Assembly (NCBI GenBank): GCA_031283825.1
Contig: JAITAZ010000140.1
Coordinates: 1-5,801 of the forward strand
From: Planctomycetaceae bacterium
GTDB lineage: Bacteria; Planctomycetota; Planctomycetia; Pirellulales; Thermoguttaceae
Direction of reading: 5' to 3'
Length of the DNA: 5,801 nt
Shown: positions 5,421 to 5,801 of the stretch, piece by piece
Position numbering within the stretch: the first letter of the stretch is position 1
How the letters are laid out: each line of letters begins with the position of its first letter
The notes under the pieces: model-generated
Told to the model about the DNA's origin: nothing
What the model saw: the letters and a program-made list of their open reading frames with translations, nothing else
Databases searched by the model: none
Program-made: the position numbers and the translations under genes

Positions 5421-5675
5421 AGGGAATCTCTAAAAATTAACTCATGTTACGCACTTGCTACCCCAGATCAGGTAGGCGACCTTTCTCTGAAAGGTAGCGT
5501 TGCCGAAGGCAACTATAAAATTGATTACACAAAATTTAAAATCAATTCAACTTTACCGTCGGCTAACGCCGACGCGACCTTTCGGCGAAAGGTCGCCTAC
5601 CTGATATTGAGGTAGCAAGTACGTAACATGAGTTATTATTATCAACAATAAAATTTGCGTTTTTAGAGATTCCCT
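5421..5675. repeat. 255-bp composite palindromic element (MITE- or REPIN-like)
   Basis: The outer ends AGGGAATCTCTAAAAA (5421-5436) and its exact inverse (5660-5675) enclose a second, longer inverted repeat. That repeat consists of AACTCATGTTACG.ACTTGCTACC (5439-5462 with 5611-5634, 23 of 24) and ATCAGGTAGGCGACCTTTC (5467-5485 with 5587-5605, perfect). Each half carries two small hairpins: CCTTTC-TCT-GAAAGG (5480-5494) and GTTGCC-GAA-GGCAAC (5499-5513) on the left, GTCGGC-TAAC-GCCGAC (5558-5573) and GCGACCTTTC-GGC-GAAAGGTCGC (5574-5596) on the right. AATTGATT/AATCAATT (5519-5526, 5540-5547) closes the centre. There is no coding capacity. Mobility is inferred from the architecture. Confidence 0.75.
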
Positions 5676-5678
5676 ATT

Positions 5679-5694
5679 GTAACTGAATAATTAC
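5679..5694 (-). repeat. half copy of the GTAATTATTCAG repeat
   Basis: On the minus strand 5683-5694 reads GTAATTATTCAG, identical to 109-120. It can pair with GTAACTATTCAG at 5749-5760 with one mismatch, so the two could form a larger hairpin enclosing about 54 bases. It begins four bases outside the palindromic element. Confidence 0.5.
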
Positions 5695-5749
5695 CTTATC
5701 TTGCCCTCTTATAAAATTCTATTACAATTACTCAACTTTTAATTGTTCG

Positions 5750-5788
5750 TAACTATTCAGTTTAATAATTCTCTCTATTGAATAGTTA
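5750..5788. repeat. hairpin of the GTAAYTATTCA family
   Basis: TAACTATTCA (5750-5759) and TGAATAGTTA (5779-5788) form a perfect 10-bp stem. The loop holds ATAATTCT, shared with the hairpin at 109-157. No gene is visible beside it before the window ends. Confidence 0.7.
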
Positions 5789-5801
5789 TATTACAACTAC
5801 A

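Noticed and set aside
5480..5596. tRNA or other known structured RNA in the palindromic element
   Set aside because: The hairpins have 3-4 base loops in a mirrored arrangement. There is no cloverleaf, T-loop or recognisable riboswitch core.

Overview
The window looks like an AT-rich chromosomal segment of a Gram-negative member of the Planctomycetota. The case rests on three points. The Ser/Thr kinase carries the 'GILNRWQTAQLLEGR..F.LGKY' lead-in that precedes the kinase domain in many planctomycete kinases. The LpxC has the 'VTPKD.LV..PEGPIDN' variant loop I associate with that phylum. The genes show almost no Shine-Dalgarno sequences. This assignment is inference from family knowledge, not from a database search.

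Layout. Positions 1-101 hold the likely 3' end of a plus-strand gene (Thr/Pro/Gly-rich tail). Positions 102-589 are intergenic: a long hairpin, a small G-tract module and a 138-bp palindromic element. Positions 590-1564 (+) encode LpxC, the first committed enzyme of lipid A synthesis, followed by a good intrinsic terminator at 1633-1673. Positions 1674-2663 are nearly 1 kb without genes, packed with structured repeats: a solo element end, a 9-bp ACAGAG repeat, a 222-bp inverted-repeat element, twin TAGAGACG hairpins, and an inverted pair of GGGGAC 9-bp arrays. Positions 2664-4142 (-) encode a cytosolic Hanks-type Ser/Thr kinase and 4066-4851 (-) an RluA-family RNA pseudouridine synthase. They lie in tandem, with the synthase upstream and reading frames that touch or overlap, so they are probably co-transcribed. 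Positions 4852-5801 are again repeat-rich and include a decayed minus-strand reading frame (5084-5419) directly abutting a 255-bp composite palindromic element (5421-5675). The window closes with a hairpin of the same family as the one at 109-157.

The coding genes are housekeeping or regulatory and do not form one pathway. The striking part is the intergenic space. At least four dispersed repeat families recur here: a terminal motif AGGGAAnnTCTAAAAA (five copies), GTAAYTATTCA half-hairpins (about ten), GGGGAC(N3) arrays, and small REP-like hairpins. Several are arranged as near-palindromes whose two halves keep pairing despite substitutions, as expected for non-autonomous elements recognised as folded single strands or for structured RNA. 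No transposase gene is present in the window, so any mobilising enzyme would act in trans.
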